From NCBI GenBank assembly GCA_964632435.1, contig CAZWEJ010000001.1, positions 1 to 64,000 on the forward strand: DNA of 64,000 nucleotides, written 5' to 3'. Origin of the DNA: CAZWEJ01 sp964632435. GTDB taxonomy: Bacteria > Patescibacteriota > Saccharimonadia > UBA4664 > SCTI01. Below the pieces are notes generated by a model. The model searched no databases, was not told the origin of the DNA, and was given only the letters and a program-made list of their open reading frames with translations. Shown here piece by piece: positions 14,372 to 23,810 of the stretch (position 1 is the first letter of the stretch; each line of letters opens with the position of its first letter). Position numbers and translations under genes: made by a program.

Positions 14372-16864
14372 ATGGCACTAGAGTTTGGACCACATTTTGA
14401 TAGATTCACTGAAAATGCTAAGCAAAGTTTAGAGAATGCCGATCAAATCGCGACCCAGATGGCGTCAAGTTATATCGGCACTGAGCACATTCTGTTAGGC
14501 GTATTGCAACAGGAGGGTTCAATTGGATCCAGAATATTAAGGAATGCTGGAGTTACTCTCGACAAAGCGCAAATGGTTCTGAGCTTTTCGCCTAAAGTTA
14601 TCTCTCATAATCACAAGGGGCTCAGCGAAGCTGCCAAGACCACTTTGACCCTTTCTTGGCGTATTGCTCGCGAGTTTGGTCAACCATACTCGGGCACCGA
14701 GCACATTCTTTTCGCTCTCTTAAGCCACAAAAGCGCTCGTTCTAATACATTACTAAAAGAGATGCGGGTCGAGCCCTCGCTGGTTCGTTCGGAGCTGGAG
14801 AACTACTTAAGCAATCAACAATTCTTCCCAATGGAAGATGATGGCCGAACCTCTGGTGGAGGTACTGCCACAGCCAAGAAAACTAAGACTAAGACGCCAG
14901 CACTCGATAGCTTTGGTGTAGATCTTACTGCGAAAGCTCGCGAAGGATATCTAGACCCAGTGGTTGGGCGTGAGAACCAAATTGGCCGAGTAATCACTAT
15001 TCTTAATCGCCGCTCTAAAAATAATCCAGTTCTTATTGGTGAGCCTGGGGTAGGTAAGACGGCAATTGTAGAAGGTCTTGCTCAAAGAATCGTTTCTGAA
15101 GAAGTGCCAGAAATGCTACAAAGTAAGCGTATTATCATGCTCGATCTCGCAAGCGTAATCGCTGGTACAAAATACCGAGGTGAGTTTGAAGAGCGCTTAA
15201 AGAAGCTTCTTGATGAAGCTAAGGCTAATCGCGAAGTAATTCTGTTTATTGATGAGCTACATACAGTGGTTGGCGCAGGTGCTGCCGAAGGCGCTATTGA
15301 TGCAGCCAATATTCTCAAGCCGGCACTAAGCCGAGGCGAAATTCAAGTTGTCGGCGCAACCACTCTAGATGAATATCGCAAACATATTGAGAAAGATTCG
15401 GCTCTTGAGAGAAGGTTCCAGCCAGTTCAGGTTCCGGAGGCAACCGCAGAGGAGACGGTTCAGGTTCTGCATGGTTTGCGCCCTCGATACGAGGAGCATC
15501 ATCGGGTTGAAATTACAGATGAGGCAATTGAAAGCGCCGCAAAACTTGCTCACAGGTATGTTGCCGATCGATTCCTGCCAGATAAGGCAATCGATCTTGT
15601 TGATGAGGCGGCTTCCTTGGTACGAATAAAGAGAGGCGCGACCAGTAAGCCGCTTCGCTCACTTCAAAGGCAGTTCAATGACATTCAGGCCCAGATTGAA
15701 GATGCGGTAAACGACCAAGACTTTGAGGGCGCTGCCCGACTCAAAACAAAGGCGAGTGTTCTGGAGCAAAAAATTGATGTACTCCGCGAAAAAGAGGGAG
15801 ATAAAGAAAACCTCAGGATTGTGCCCGAGGATATCGCTCAAGTTATTAGCGTTATGACTGGCATTCCCGCAACTAGATTAATCGACAAAGAGATGCACAA
15901 TCTAATGCAGCTAGAAGACCGACTTGGTAAGAGAATTATCGCTCAAAATGAAGCTGTGGCCGCAATTTCAAAAGCCATTCGTCGAAGCCGCACCGGAATA
16001 AGTGATAGTCGCCGGCCTATTGGATCATTCATTTTTCTTGGGCCAACGGGTGTAGGTAAGACAGAACTGGCTCGTGTATTAAGTGAAGAGATGTTCCACA
16101 GCCGCGATGCGATGATCAAAATCGATATGAGTGAGTTTATGGAGAAGCACAATGTGGCAAGGCTTGTCGGCGCGCCCGCAGGTTATGTTGGTTATGATGA
16201 TGGGGGCCAGCTGACAGAGCTTGTTAGAAGAAAGCCTTATAGCCTAATCCTCTTTGATGAGATTGAGAAAGCTCATCCGGATGTTTTCAATATGCTTTTG
16301 CAGATTCTTGAAGATGGGCAGCTCACAGATGCAAAAGGGCGCAAGATTGATTTTCGCAATACAATTATTATTATGACCTCAAATGTGGGAGCAGAAACCA
16401 TGTATAAGGAGGCTCAGCTCGGATTTCAGGCAGATACTCGAGAGGAAGAGAAGGAGCTTGAACAGCAGCATGAGCGTGTAAAAGGTCAGGTTATGGATTC
16501 GCTTAAGCGCACTTTTAGGCCAGAGTTCCTTAACCGTATTGACGACGTAATTGTTTTCAAGCCGCTATCCAAACTGGATATTCGACAAATTCTTGACCTG
16601 CAGTTGAGTGAGCTCGCTGGAAGAATTGCCGAGCAGGGATTGAATCTGCGAGTTAGCTCATCAGCAAAAAACTTGCTTATCGAAAAAGGCTATAACGTCG
16701 ATCAAGGTGCAAGGCCAATGAGAAGAGCAATTCAAGATTTGGTTGAAGACCCCCTTGCGATTGGTGTTTTGAAACATGAGTACAAAGAAGGTGACACTGT
16801 ATCCATAACAGCAAAAGATAACGAGCTGGTGCTTAAAGCCTTATCGCCTCACGCCAAAAGTTAA
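14372..16864 (+). CDS. clpC: ATP-dependent Clp protease ATP-binding subunit ClpC
   Basis: 830 residues, a class I (two-ring) Clp unfoldase that feeds substrates to ClpP. An N-terminal Clp-N double repeat covers about 1-150 (TENAKQSLENADQIA; SGTEHILFALL). AAA-1 has Walker A GEPGVGKT at about 223-230. A UVR motif lies near 433-465 (DIQAQIEDAVNDQDFEGAARL), a hallmark of ClpC. AAA-2 has GPTGVGKT at about 557-564, followed by the ClpB-type D2 domain. The SD AAAGGAGC precedes the ATG. Expression should be heat- or stress-induced through the upstream CIRCE site shared with clpP. Confidence 0.97.
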   Translation: MALEFGPHFDRFTENAKQSLENADQIATQMASSYIGTEHILLGVLQQEGSIGSRILRNAGVTLDKAQMVLSFSPKVISHNHKGLSEAAKTTLTLSWRIAREFGQPYSGTEHILFALLSHKSARSNTLLKEMRVEPSLVRSELENYLSNQQFFPMEDDGRTSGGGTATAKKTKTKTPALDSFGVDLTAKAREGYLDPVVGRENQIGRVITILNRRSKNNPVLIGEPGVGKTAIVEGLAQRIVSEEVPEMLQSKRIIMLDLASVIAGTKYRGEFEERLKKLLDEAKANREVILFIDELHTVVGAGAAEGAIDAANILKPALSRGEIQVVGATTLDEYRKHIEKDSALERRFQPVQVPEATAEETVQVLHGLRPRYEEHHRVEITDEAIESAAKLAHRYVADRFLPDKAIDLVDEAASLVRIKRGATSKPLRSLQRQFNDIQAQIEDAVNDQDFEGAARLKTKASVLEQKIDVLREKEGDKENLRIVPEDIAQVISVMTGIPATRLIDKEMHNLMQLEDRLGKRIIAQNEAVAAISKAIRRSRTGISDSRRPIGSFIFLGPTGVGKTELARVLSEEMFHSRDAMIKIDMSEFMEKHNVARLVGAPAGYVGYDDGGQLTELVRRKPYSLILFDEIEKAHPDVFNMLLQILEDGQLTDAKGRKIDFRNTIIIMTSNVGAETMYKEAQLGFQADTREEEKELEQQHERVKGQVMDSLKRTFRPEFLNRIDDVIVFKPLSKLDIRQILDLQLSELAGRIAEQGLNLRVSSSAKNLLIEKGYNVDQGARPMRRAIQDLVEDPLAIGVLKHEYKEGDTVSITAKDNELVLKALSPHAKS

Positions 16865-16905
16865 TTAGTCCTTAATTAAGTTCGCTTTTAGTTCGCCTCT
16901 TATGC

Positions 16906-16911
16906 TAATAT
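16906..16911 (+). promoter_or_regulatory. -10 box of a leaderless radA transcript
   Basis: TAATAT (overlapping TATGCT at 16901-16906) ends 7 nt before the ATG at 16919. No SD is present. Confidence 0.5.
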
Positions 16912-16918
16912 ATTTCAT

Positions 16919-18250
16919 ATGGCTAAAGCGACAATCCAATTTGTTTGCCAGCAATGTGGCGCCACTCAGAGCAAGTGGTCAGGTAAATGCGATCAGTGTG
17001 GTCAGTGGAATTCGTTAGTTGAAACTACCGTCGCGCCAAGACGAGCTTCTACAGGGGCGGTCGCTGCGAAACCTCAGAAGATATCAGAAGTAGAGACTAA
17101 AAAACTTCCTCGAATAGATTCTGGAATAGGCGAGGTGAATCAGGTTTTGGGGGGAGGGATTGTCCCAGGTTCAATTTCGCTTCTTTCAGGAGACCCCGGC
17201 ATAGGAAAGTCAACGCTGGTTCTTCAAGTAGCCTCACAGATTGCTCAACATGTGCCAGTTCTATACGTTAGTGGTGAGGAGTCCGCTAATCAGATCAAGA
17301 TTCGCGCAGAGCGTCTTAAAATTAACTCAGACAACCTTGATCTCCTAACCGAGACTAATACGGATGTTGTGGCAGCAACGCTTGAAAATGGCGACTATAA
17401 GCTGGTAATTATTGACTCGATTCAAACTATGGCGGTTGAAGCCCTGACCGGGAGTCCCGGCTCGGTTGGGCAGATTACGGCGTCTTCTCAAATGCTACAG
17501 GCAGTTGCAAAACGTAAGCATGTGGCAATGATCATTATTGGTCACGTCACAAAAGAAGGAAATATTGCGGGGCCAAAGGTTTTAGAACATTTGGTTGATG
17601 TTGTTTTGTACCTTGAGGGTGATCGCTACGGAGCCTTTAAAGCCTTACGTGGCATCAAGAATCGCTTCGGCTCAACCAGCGAGGTCGGCATATTCGAGAT
17701 GAAAGATAATGGCCTGAGTCCCATCTCTAACCCAAGTGAGGCCCTACTTGCAGAGCGGCAGGAAGCTCCGGGTAGTGTTGTTCTTGCCACAGTTGAGGGG
17801 ACGAGGCCGATTCTGGTTGAAGTACAGGCGCTAGTCTCTAAATCGAGCTTTGGATACCCAAAACGTACTGCGTCGGGGTTTGATATAAACAGGCTTAATT
17901 TACTGGTCGCAGTCTTGCAGAAAAGAGCCGGTCTCAACTTGTCAGATCAGGACATTTATGTTAATATTATAGGCGGTTTGAAGATCACCGAACCGGCCGC
18001 AGATCTGGCAATTATTTTGGCGATAGCCTCGGCTTTTAAAAATCAGCCGACCGCCCATAATCTTATTTCGTTCGGAGAAGTTGGCCTAAGTGGTGAAATT
18101 CGATCTGTCTCTAATGTTGCCGGCCGTATCGCCGAAGCAAAAAAACTTGGATTTAAATATGTGGTAGGGCCAAACAACCTCTCACAAGCACAAAACATTC
18201 AACGTGCAAAGAACATCAAGCAAGCGATCGAAGCAGCGTTAGGTTCTTAA
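16919..18250 (+). CDS. radA: DNA repair protein RadA
   Basis: 443 residues, standard length. RadA is a RecA-like helicase that drives branch migration during recombination. A C4 zinc finger lies at residues 9-29 (CQQCGATQSKWSGKCDQC). Walker A GDPGIGKST is at about 91-99, the RadA-specific KNRFG motif is at about 246-250, and a C-terminal Lon-like domain runs from about 290 (VEVQALVSKSSFGYPKR). All landmark motifs are intact. It is likely translated from a leaderless mRNA. The PIN-TRAM gene follows after 60 bp, a common partnership. Confidence 0.97.
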   Translation: MAKATIQFVCQQCGATQSKWSGKCDQCGQWNSLVETTVAPRRASTGAVAAKPQKISEVETKKLPRIDSGIGEVNQVLGGGIVPGSISLLSGDPGIGKSTLVLQVASQIAQHVPVLYVSGEESANQIKIRAERLKINSDNLDLLTETNTDVVAATLENGDYKLVIIDSIQTMAVEALTGSPGSVGQITASSQMLQAVAKRKHVAMIIIGHVTKEGNIAGPKVLEHLVDVVLYLEGDRYGAFKALRGIKNRFGSTSEVGIFEMKDNGLSPISNPSEALLAERQEAPGSVVLATVEGTRPILVEVQALVSKSSFGYPKRTASGFDINRLNLLVAVLQKRAGLNLSDQDIYVNIIGGLKITEPAADLAIILAIASAFKNQPTAHNLISFGEVGLSGEIRSVSNVAGRIAEAKKLGFKYVVGPNNLSQAQNIQRAKNIKQAIEAALGS

Positions 18251-18310
18251 ATAAATAGGGCAAAAATTATTAGCAGCCTCCCTATTGGCTGAAAGGACGT
18301 ATTTATATAA

Positions 18311-19180
18311 ATGATATTTAATAGAAATGGTAAGGACCCCAAAGATAGCGAAGGAATTTCTCCTCTATCTGCGGTTCCTGCTTTAGTTGATACCTCTGTC
18401 ATAATTGATGGTCGCATCGGCGATATCTCAAAGGCAGGCTTTGCGCCAGGCAAACTACTAATACCAAGATTTGTTTTACATGAGCTTCAAAATATTGCAG
18501 ACTCAAGTGATGCCATGCGACGTGGTCGCGGGCGAAGAGGTCTAGAAGTGCTCAATGATATGAGAGCTACGGGTGTAGATCTAGAAATTATTGATGACGA
18601 TTTTCCTGAGATTGCAGAAGTTGACGCAAAACTCGTCCGACTTGGCCGCCAGCTAGGCGCCAACGTGCTTACAACCGATTACAACCTAAATCGTGTTGCA
18701 TCAATCGAGGGGGTGCGAGTACTCAACATCAACGAGCTGGCAAATGCTGTTCGCCCGGTTATTCTTCCAGGCGAGAAGATGGTGGTGAAGATTGTGCAGC
18801 CAGGTAAGGAAAAAGGTCAGGGAGTCGGCTACCTAGCGGATGGAACCATGATCGTGGTTGATAGCGGGGACAAGATGATTGGCCAGGACGTTCCCACGGA
18901 GATTACACGGGTGTTTCAGACAGTTGCAGGTAAGATGCTATTTGCAGTACCAGTCGACATAAAGAAGATTGGTAAAGAATCAAAAAATAAACAACAGACC
19001 AACGAGTCAAAAGTACCGCCAACCAAGAAACACGTTCATCAGACAAAAGTTGAAAAGAAACCTCATCAAGAACGAAAGCAGAACGATCGCAAACAAAATG
19101 ATCGAAAACTGCGAAAGCGAATCAGTCCTACGCAAAGATTAGAAAATAGTTTGCTTGAGCTAACTAAAGGCGACGAGTAA
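18311..19180 (+). CDS. PIN-TRAM domain protein (YacL-like, without membrane helices)
   Basis: 289 residues. The PIN nuclease fold is at about 20-145 with the acidic residues ALVDTSVIIDGR, LHELQ, DAKLVRLG and LTTDYNLN in correct order. A TRAM domain follows at about 148-215 (LPGEKMVVKIVQPGKEKGQGVGYL), a putative RNA-binding beta fold. The last 70 residues are a Lys/Gln/Arg-rich low-complexity tail. The YacL family usually has N-terminal transmembrane helices; here they are missing. The SD AAAGGACG is 11 nt from the ATG. An RNase function is predicted from the fold. It converges on the PBP gene 7 bp away. Confidence 0.9.
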   Translation: MIFNRNGKDPKDSEGISPLSAVPALVDTSVIIDGRIGDISKAGFAPGKLLIPRFVLHELQNIADSSDAMRRGRGRRGLEVLNDMRATGVDLEIIDDDFPEIAEVDAKLVRLGRQLGANVLTTDYNLNRVASIEGVRVLNINELANAVRPVILPGEKMVVKIVQPGKEKGQGVGYLADGTMIVVDSGDKMIGQDVPTEITRVFQTVAGKMLFAVPVDIKKIGKESKNKQQTNESKVPPTKKHVHQTKVEKKPHQERKQNDRKQNDRKLRKRISPTQRLENSLLELTKGDE

Positions 19181-19187
19181 GGCTTTT

Positions 19188-19448
19188 CTACCTGCAGGTA
19201 CTTACACAGAAGCTAGCGCTTGCAGTTTGTTGGCCTGCAGACTCAACATACCAGGTGTATCGGCCTGGAGTTGAAGGTCCCTGACGAGTTGTAGATGTGG
19301 AAGTAATGTTTCCATAACTGGGGCTGCCGCCTGGGCCACTTACTCGAACCGTATAACGACCATTCCCGCCGGGTGTCCAATTGTACGTAATACTTTGTCC
19401 GGGTTGGAATATCTGGTTACCGCGTGGGCTAATCAGCCGGAAAGTCAC
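19188..19448 (-). pseudogene. Frameshifted C-terminal Ig-like module of the penicillin-binding protein
   Basis: 86 residues read from GTG 19448, overlapping the last 20 bp of the PBP gene in the +1 frame. It is a compact beta-rich module (ISPRGNQIFQPGQSITYNW, GRYTVRVSGPGG, GRYTWYVES) resembling extracellular Ig-like/carbohydrate-associated domains. It has no signal peptide, no separate promoter, and an SD-like GGAGGAG that directly abuts the GTG. It shares the VSGPGG motif with the PBP end. The simplest reading is that it was, or still is, the C-terminal domain of the PBP, separated by a 1-nt shift in the G-rich stretch at 19432-19478. Confidence 0.6.
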
Positions 19449-22077
19449 CTCCTCCAGGACCCCCGGGCCCGGAGACGGTCACCGTTTTTTCGTCACTTCC
19501 GCTATATAGTGCTGAGTCGGTTACAACTGCTCGTATTGTATAGCTACCAGCATTTGGAATTGTATAGTCGAAGGTATAGGTGGTACTTCCGTTAATACCC
19601 TGTGTAGAAATTATCTGATCATTTAGGTAAACCGTTAGATTATTGGCTAGATGTGTACCGGAGGTGACTTTGGCGGTGATTGCTAGTGGGTTGTTCCCCT
19701 TTGTAGATAACTCTACAGTTGGTTTTACGTCGCTACATCGGTGCACATCATCAGTTTCAGTTGGGACCGAACCACCGGCTGCAAATCCAAGCGAGCGGGC
19801 TAGTGCCTGAATTGGAGGGTCCCATCTCTTAAATTGCGGGTCAGAAGGTGGCACCTCCGCACGCATCTCTGATGAGGTTACAGATTGGACTGCGGCCTGT
19901 GGGGTACATTCGGTTGCAAGTTTGCCCGAGACCTTATCAACGTTTGCGGTTTTGCTACCTGTAACATTTTCTGGCTTATACCAACTTGGGAAAATATCAG
20001 TTCGGCGTTGCTTAGTTGATTCGGTTGGGAGTTTGCCGGTTTGAGCATCTAAGGTTACTTCTTTAATTCCGGATGGTTTAACGAATTTCGCGTCTTTGTC
20101 ATATCCTTGCAAAGCACTCCTCATGTAGGCGTTCCAAATTGGTGCAGAAACGGTTGAGGCGGAGGCAGTCATAGGCTTGTTATCGTTGTTGCCGGCCCAC
20201 ACTCCAGTTACAAGATCCGGGGTGAATCCCATAGTCCAAGCGTCGTTGTAGTTCTCAGTGGTACCCGTTTTTGCCGCGACTGTTCGACCCGGAATAACAA
20301 GAGGGTTGTTTGCTCCAAAAATGTAAGACCTTGCACTGTTGTCGCTCAATATATTGGAAATAATGTATGAGATTTGTGGGTCGAGGACTCTCTTGCCCTT
20401 AGGCTTTGTATTATCCATAACAACTCGATCTCGAGCATCGTAAACCTTAAGAATTGGTGTGGCTTCGTAATGATCGCCACCATTTGCAAAGCTCTCATAG
20501 GCGTTGACCATATCGTTGAGCTTAACTTCACCAGAACCGAGAACCAGACTCAATCCGTAATTGGAGGCACCTCTATTAAGTGTAGATATTCCCATATCTT
20601 TCGCAGTCTTTAGTGAGTTATCGACACCAGCTATGTGTAGCATTTTGACAGCTGGAATGTTCAATGAGCCTGCAAGAGCACTTCTAACCGATTGAACCCC
20701 GTAAAATCTACCCGTGTAGTTTTTTGGCTGGTAATTACCGAAGTCGGTTTGAACATCATAAATTGTACTTCCTGCGCCCCAATTTTTCTTTAATGCAGTG
20801 GCATAAACGATTGGCTTAAAGCTCGAACCAGGTTGACGGTTTGCTAGAGCAACGTTGAACGCGCCCTGCTTAGGATCGTTATAGTCGTTTGAGCCCACCA
20901 TTGCGAGAACTTGCCCAGTTTTAGGATCTGCCGAAACTAAGGCTACGTTGGAGCCACCCAAAGCTTTAACCTTGCTGTAGCCATTTTTAATAGCTTCTTC
21001 GGCCTTTTTCTGCTTGTCGATGTCGATAGTGGTTACAACCCTTAGGCCGCCATTTTCAACCTTTGAGGTACCGAACTGTTCCTGCGATTCAAGGAACTCC
21101 TTTGCGTAGAGGGCAAAATGCGGATAGTCGCTCTTTGCGGTTTCGATTCGAGGGGTTTCACTTAATCCAGCTTCGGCAACCAGTCCCGCAGTAGTTGCGG
21201 CCTGTATCTTGGCAGCATCGGCTTCTTGCTGTGAAATCATCTTCTGGTCAACCATGTTGTCTAGCACCACATGCTGACGTTCTACTAGAGCCTCAACGTT
21301 TTGACCATAAGGCGAGTAGTAGGTCGGAAGTTGCGGCATCGAAGCCATAAGAGTAGCTTGCTTTAGAGAAAGAGTCGAAGCACATTTTGTGCCCTCCGGC
21401 TTGCCCTCAAGATTCCCCTTGAAGAAGGTTTGACAGGCGCTCTCGACTCCATAAGCCATAGAGCCATAAGGTATTTCATTTAGATAAAGCTTGAGGATGT
21501 CATCTTTCTTATAGAGCTGCTCAATTTCGATAGCTAGAATGAGCTCCTTTATTTTTCGGGTGACAGAATACTCATTTGTTAACAAAGCGTTCTTTACGTA
21601 TTGCTGAGTAATTGTAGAGCCACCACCTTTGGAGCGGTCGTTTGTGAGCACACCCGTAAAGGCGCGACCAATACCCATAACCGAGAAAGCGCCATGCTTA
21701 TAGAAGTCTTTATCCTCAATAGCGACTGTAGCCATCTTGATGTTGTCGGACATTTCGTTGAATTCAATTACCTTACGGTTTTTATCACCGTGAACTTCGT
21801 AGATTTTTACTTTATTTTCACGATCATAAAACTCAGTATTTTGAGATCCGATGCGAGAGTTGATCTTACCTGGGCTTGGAAGATCTTTGGCGAACCATAG
21901 GAACACCAAAAATAGACCAGCTAACCCGGCTGCGGAAATTTTTCCGAAGCGACGAGCACCGGCTGGGTTAAACCAATATCTCTTAAATCGATTAGGAGAC
22001 GTAAAAGACCCGAAGAACTGTCCCGCCCTGGCTTTTATATCTCTATTTCCCCCGCGAATGACGCGACGTTTAACCAT
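19429..22077 (-). CDS. Class A penicillin-binding protein (transglycosylase/transpeptidase)
   Basis: 882 residues, bifunctional peptidoglycan synthase. The cytoplasmic N-terminus is basic, with one anchor helix at about 48-66. The GT51 glycosyltransferase domain follows (EDKDFYKHGAFS, GGSTITQQYVKN, LYLNEIPYG; about 115-280). The transpeptidase domain has SSFK as the SxxK motif near 417 and KTGT near 601. Beyond 720 there is an Ig-like domain ending in a Gly/Pro linker. The stop comes in this linker, and a second Ig-like module continues in the +1 frame (19188-19448). Upstream TATAAT and AAAGGA are present, but the SD is 15 nt from the ATG. Confidence 0.95.
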   Translation of the reverse strand: MVKRRVIRGGNRDIKARAGQFFGSFTSPNRFKRYWFNPAGARRFGKISAAGLAGLFLVFLWFAKDLPSPGKINSRIGSQNTEFYDRENKVKIYEVHGDKNRKVIEFNEMSDNIKMATVAIEDKDFYKHGAFSVMGIGRAFTGVLTNDRSKGGGSTITQQYVKNALLTNEYSVTRKIKELILAIEIEQLYKKDDILKLYLNEIPYGSMAYGVESACQTFFKGNLEGKPEGTKCASTLSLKQATLMASMPQLPTYYSPYGQNVEALVERQHVVLDNMVDQKMISQQEADAAKIQAATTAGLVAEAGLSETPRIETAKSDYPHFALYAKEFLESQEQFGTSKVENGGLRVVTTIDIDKQKKAEEAIKNGYSKVKALGGSNVALVSADPKTGQVLAMVGSNDYNDPKQGAFNVALANRQPGSSFKPIVYATALKKNWGAGSTIYDVQTDFGNYQPKNYTGRFYGVQSVRSALAGSLNIPAVKMLHIAGVDNSLKTAKDMGISTLNRGASNYGLSLVLGSGEVKLNDMVNAYESFANGGDHYEATPILKVYDARDRVVMDNTKPKGKRVLDPQISYIISNILSDNSARSYIFGANNPLVIPGRTVAAKTGTTENYNDAWTMGFTPDLVTGVWAGNNDNKPMTASASTVSAPIWNAYMRSALQGYDKDAKFVKPSGIKEVTLDAQTGKLPTESTKQRRTDIFPSWYKPENVTGSKTANVDKVSGKLATECTPQAAVQSVTSSEMRAEVPPSDPQFKRWDPPIQALARSLGFAAGGSVPTETDDVHRCSDVKPTVELSTKGNNPLAITAKVTSGTHLANNLTVYLNDQIISTQGINGSTTYTFDYTIPNAGSYTIRAVVTDSALYSGSDEKTVTVSGPGGPGGGDFPAD

Positions 22078-22150
22078 AGAATTTAATACAAATCCTTTCT
22101 AAGATATTATAATGCTTTGGCTAATTTGTTCCAAATCATTGAACTTATGT

Positions 22151-22178
22151 TTGATATTTATAGATGATGCTTTAGAAT
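22151..22178 (+). promoter_or_regulatory. Promoter of island C orphan gene
   Basis: TTGATA (22151-22156), 16 nt, TAGAAT (22173-22178); each box has 5 of 6 consensus bases. Confidence 0.7.
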
Positions 22179-22216
22179 TGCCCTAAGTTTTGCACCTTCA
22201 ACAAGGGAGAGTTAAG

Positions 22217-22585
22217 TTGGCAACCATCCCGGTCACGCATTATCGTCTCTCGGTAGTCGGTCTTAGGCTTTGCGGCCATTGGACTAGACATGGATTTACA
22301 CTTCGTGTGTATTCCGTGGCTAGGGGTCGCGAATGCTCCCGAGGCAGCTGTGTCATTCTGATGACAAGGATAGACGCAGACTCGAGAGCGGAAGTACCAG
22401 TCTGCTACGCTGAGTACAACAGCAAGCAGGTCGCAAAGTCTGAGCATTGTCGTATTAAGTGGCTTCCTGTTGAATCTTGGCAGAAGGCTCTCTACGAATC
22501 AGAAGGTCGTATCAACTTCGAGAAGACAGAGGAACCCTGGTTCCTCCTAGATCGGCCACCCATTGCTCCGGCGATGATTCACTAA
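22217..22585 (+). CDS. Orphan protein of unknown function (island C)
   Basis: 123 residues from TTG 22217, chosen because GGGAGAG lies 5 nt upstream. A TTG at 22190 would sit almost on the predicted transcription start. Composition is mixed alpha/beta with four cysteines (LCGHW, RECSRGSC, VCYAEY plus EHC) and no hydrophobic segment long enough for a membrane helix, so it is probably soluble. GC and codon use are higher than in adjacent tyrS. It is a monocistronic cassette with its own promoter and a 9-bp perfect terminator stem. I recognise no family. Confidence 0.6.
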   Translation: MATIPVTHYRLSVVGLRLCGHWTRHGFTLRVYSVARGRECSRGSCVILMTRIDADSRAEVPVCYAEYNSKQVAKSEHCRIKWLPVESWQKALYESEGRINFEKTEEPWFLLDRPPIAPAMIH

Positions 22586-22590
22586 ACTTC

Positions 22591-22628
22591 GAGCTCCTCG
22601 GCGCACGCTGAGGAGCTCAATCATTTCT
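22591..22628 (+). terminator. Terminator of island C
   Basis: Perfect 9-bp stem GAGCTCCTC/GAGGAGCTC with a 10-nt loop, followed by AATCATTTCTT. Confidence 0.8.
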
Positions 22629-22633
22629 TATGT

Positions 22634-22639
22634 TATGAT
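22634..22639 (+). promoter_or_regulatory. -10 box of a leaderless tyrS transcript
   Basis: TATGAT ends 7 nt before ATG 22647. Two earlier in-frame ATGs (22635 upstream in the same frame) overlap this box, so they are not usable if it is the promoter. Confidence 0.5.
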
Positions 22640-22646
22640 GAAAGCC

Positions 22647-23810
22647 ATGAAAGAGCTTATTCTCGACCGAGCAAAAGACATTATTGTAAAGGAAGAGCTC
22701 GCCGAAAAACTTACTAGCGAGAAACTCCGTATTAAGTTTGGTATTGATCCAACCGGCCCCGAGCTTCACCTAGGACGCGCATCAACTATTCATCGGCTCA
22801 AGAATCTTCAAGACATGGGTCATCAAATTGTGCTGATTGTTGGCGACTTCACCGCCAAGATTGGTGATGCGTCCGATAAAACCAGTGAGAGACAGCCGTT
22901 ATCTGATGAGCAGATAAAAAAGAATATGGCCGACTACAAAAAGCAGATCGGCAAGATTCTCGATATCGATAAGGTCGAATTTCACTACAACTCGGAGTGG
23001 TTGAGTAAGCTAGACCTGAGCAAGCTGATCGAGTTGGCTCAACAATTTACAGTCGCCCAGATGATAGAGCGGGAGAACTATGCCCTCCGCTTTAAAGAAG
23101 GTAAGCCAATTGGGCTACACGAGTTTTTGTACCCGATACTACAGGGTTATGACTCTGTTGCAGTCAAGGCGGATGTTGAAATAGGTGGTACCGATCAGCT
23201 ATTCAATCTAATGGCTGGACGAGTCATGCAGAAATACTTCGGTCAGGCCCCTCAACATGTGATTACATTTGATTTGCTTACTGGCCCCGATGGTAGAAAG
23301 ATGTCAACCAGTTGGGGTAATGCGATATATATAACCGACACCGCTAATGATATGTTTGGCCAGCTGATGCGGATTCATGACGACCTGATTTCGGCATATT
23401 ACAAGATTTGTACCGATGTTCCTTTGGAAGCGATTGAAGCTGTTGAGAAGAGCCTTGCGGAAGGCGACAACCCCAGAGACACAAAGGCTTCTTTGGCAAG
23501 AGAGATCGTATCTATCTATCATGGCGAAAAAGCGGCTGTTGAAGCTGAGGAAGCATTTAATCGTCAGTTCAGGGAAGGAAAGCTGCCTTCAGACATCGAG
23601 GAGGTTGAGCTTACCAAAAAGGAGTGGGACCCAATTGATCTTCTAGTTGGCGTCAAGTTAGCAGAAAGTCGCTCAGAGGCCAGAAGACTAATTGAGCAAG
23701 GAGGAGTTCGTCTCGGAGGAGAAAAGGTTGAGTTTGGGGAAATTAAGGTTCGAAGCGGAGCTATCCTGCAGGTCGGCAAGCGCCGCTTCCTGAAACTCAA
23801 GGTTAAGTAA
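22647..23810 (+). CDS. tyrS: Tyrosyl-tRNA synthetase
   Basis: 387 residues from ATG 22647. Class Ic synthetase charging tRNA(Tyr). The HIGH-type motif appears as HLGRA (about residues 40-44) and the second signature as KMSTS (about 217-221). A C-terminal S4 RNA-binding domain (about 330-387, SEARRLIEQGGVRLGGEKV) completes it. It lacks the CP1 tyrosine-specific C-terminal form of E. coli length and looks like the TyrZ-like bacterial type. An upstream in-frame ATG at 22635 would overlap the -10 box. recG starts 1 nt after the stop. Confidence 0.96.
   Translation: MKELILDRAKDIIVKEELAEKLTSEKLRIKFGIDPTGPELHLGRASTIHRLKNLQDMGHQIVLIVGDFTAKIGDASDKTSERQPLSDEQIKKNMADYKKQIGKILDIDKVEFHYNSEWLSKLDLSKLIELAQQFTVAQMIERENYALRFKEGKPIGLHEFLYPILQGYDSVAVKADVEIGGTDQLFNLMAGRVMQKYFGQAPQHVITFDLLTGPDGRKMSTSWGNAIYITDTANDMFGQLMRIHDDLISAYYKICTDVPLEAIEAVEKSLAEGDNPRDTKASLAREIVSIYHGEKAAVEAEEAFNRQFREGKLPSDIEEVELTKKEWDPIDLLVGVKLAESRSEARRLIEQGGVRLGGEKVEFGEIKVRSGAILQVGKRRFLKLKVK

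Noticed and set aside
22190..22216. Upstream TTG start for the island C gene
   Set aside because: It lies about 12 nt after the -10 box with no SD. TTG 22217 has GGGAGAG at the right distance.
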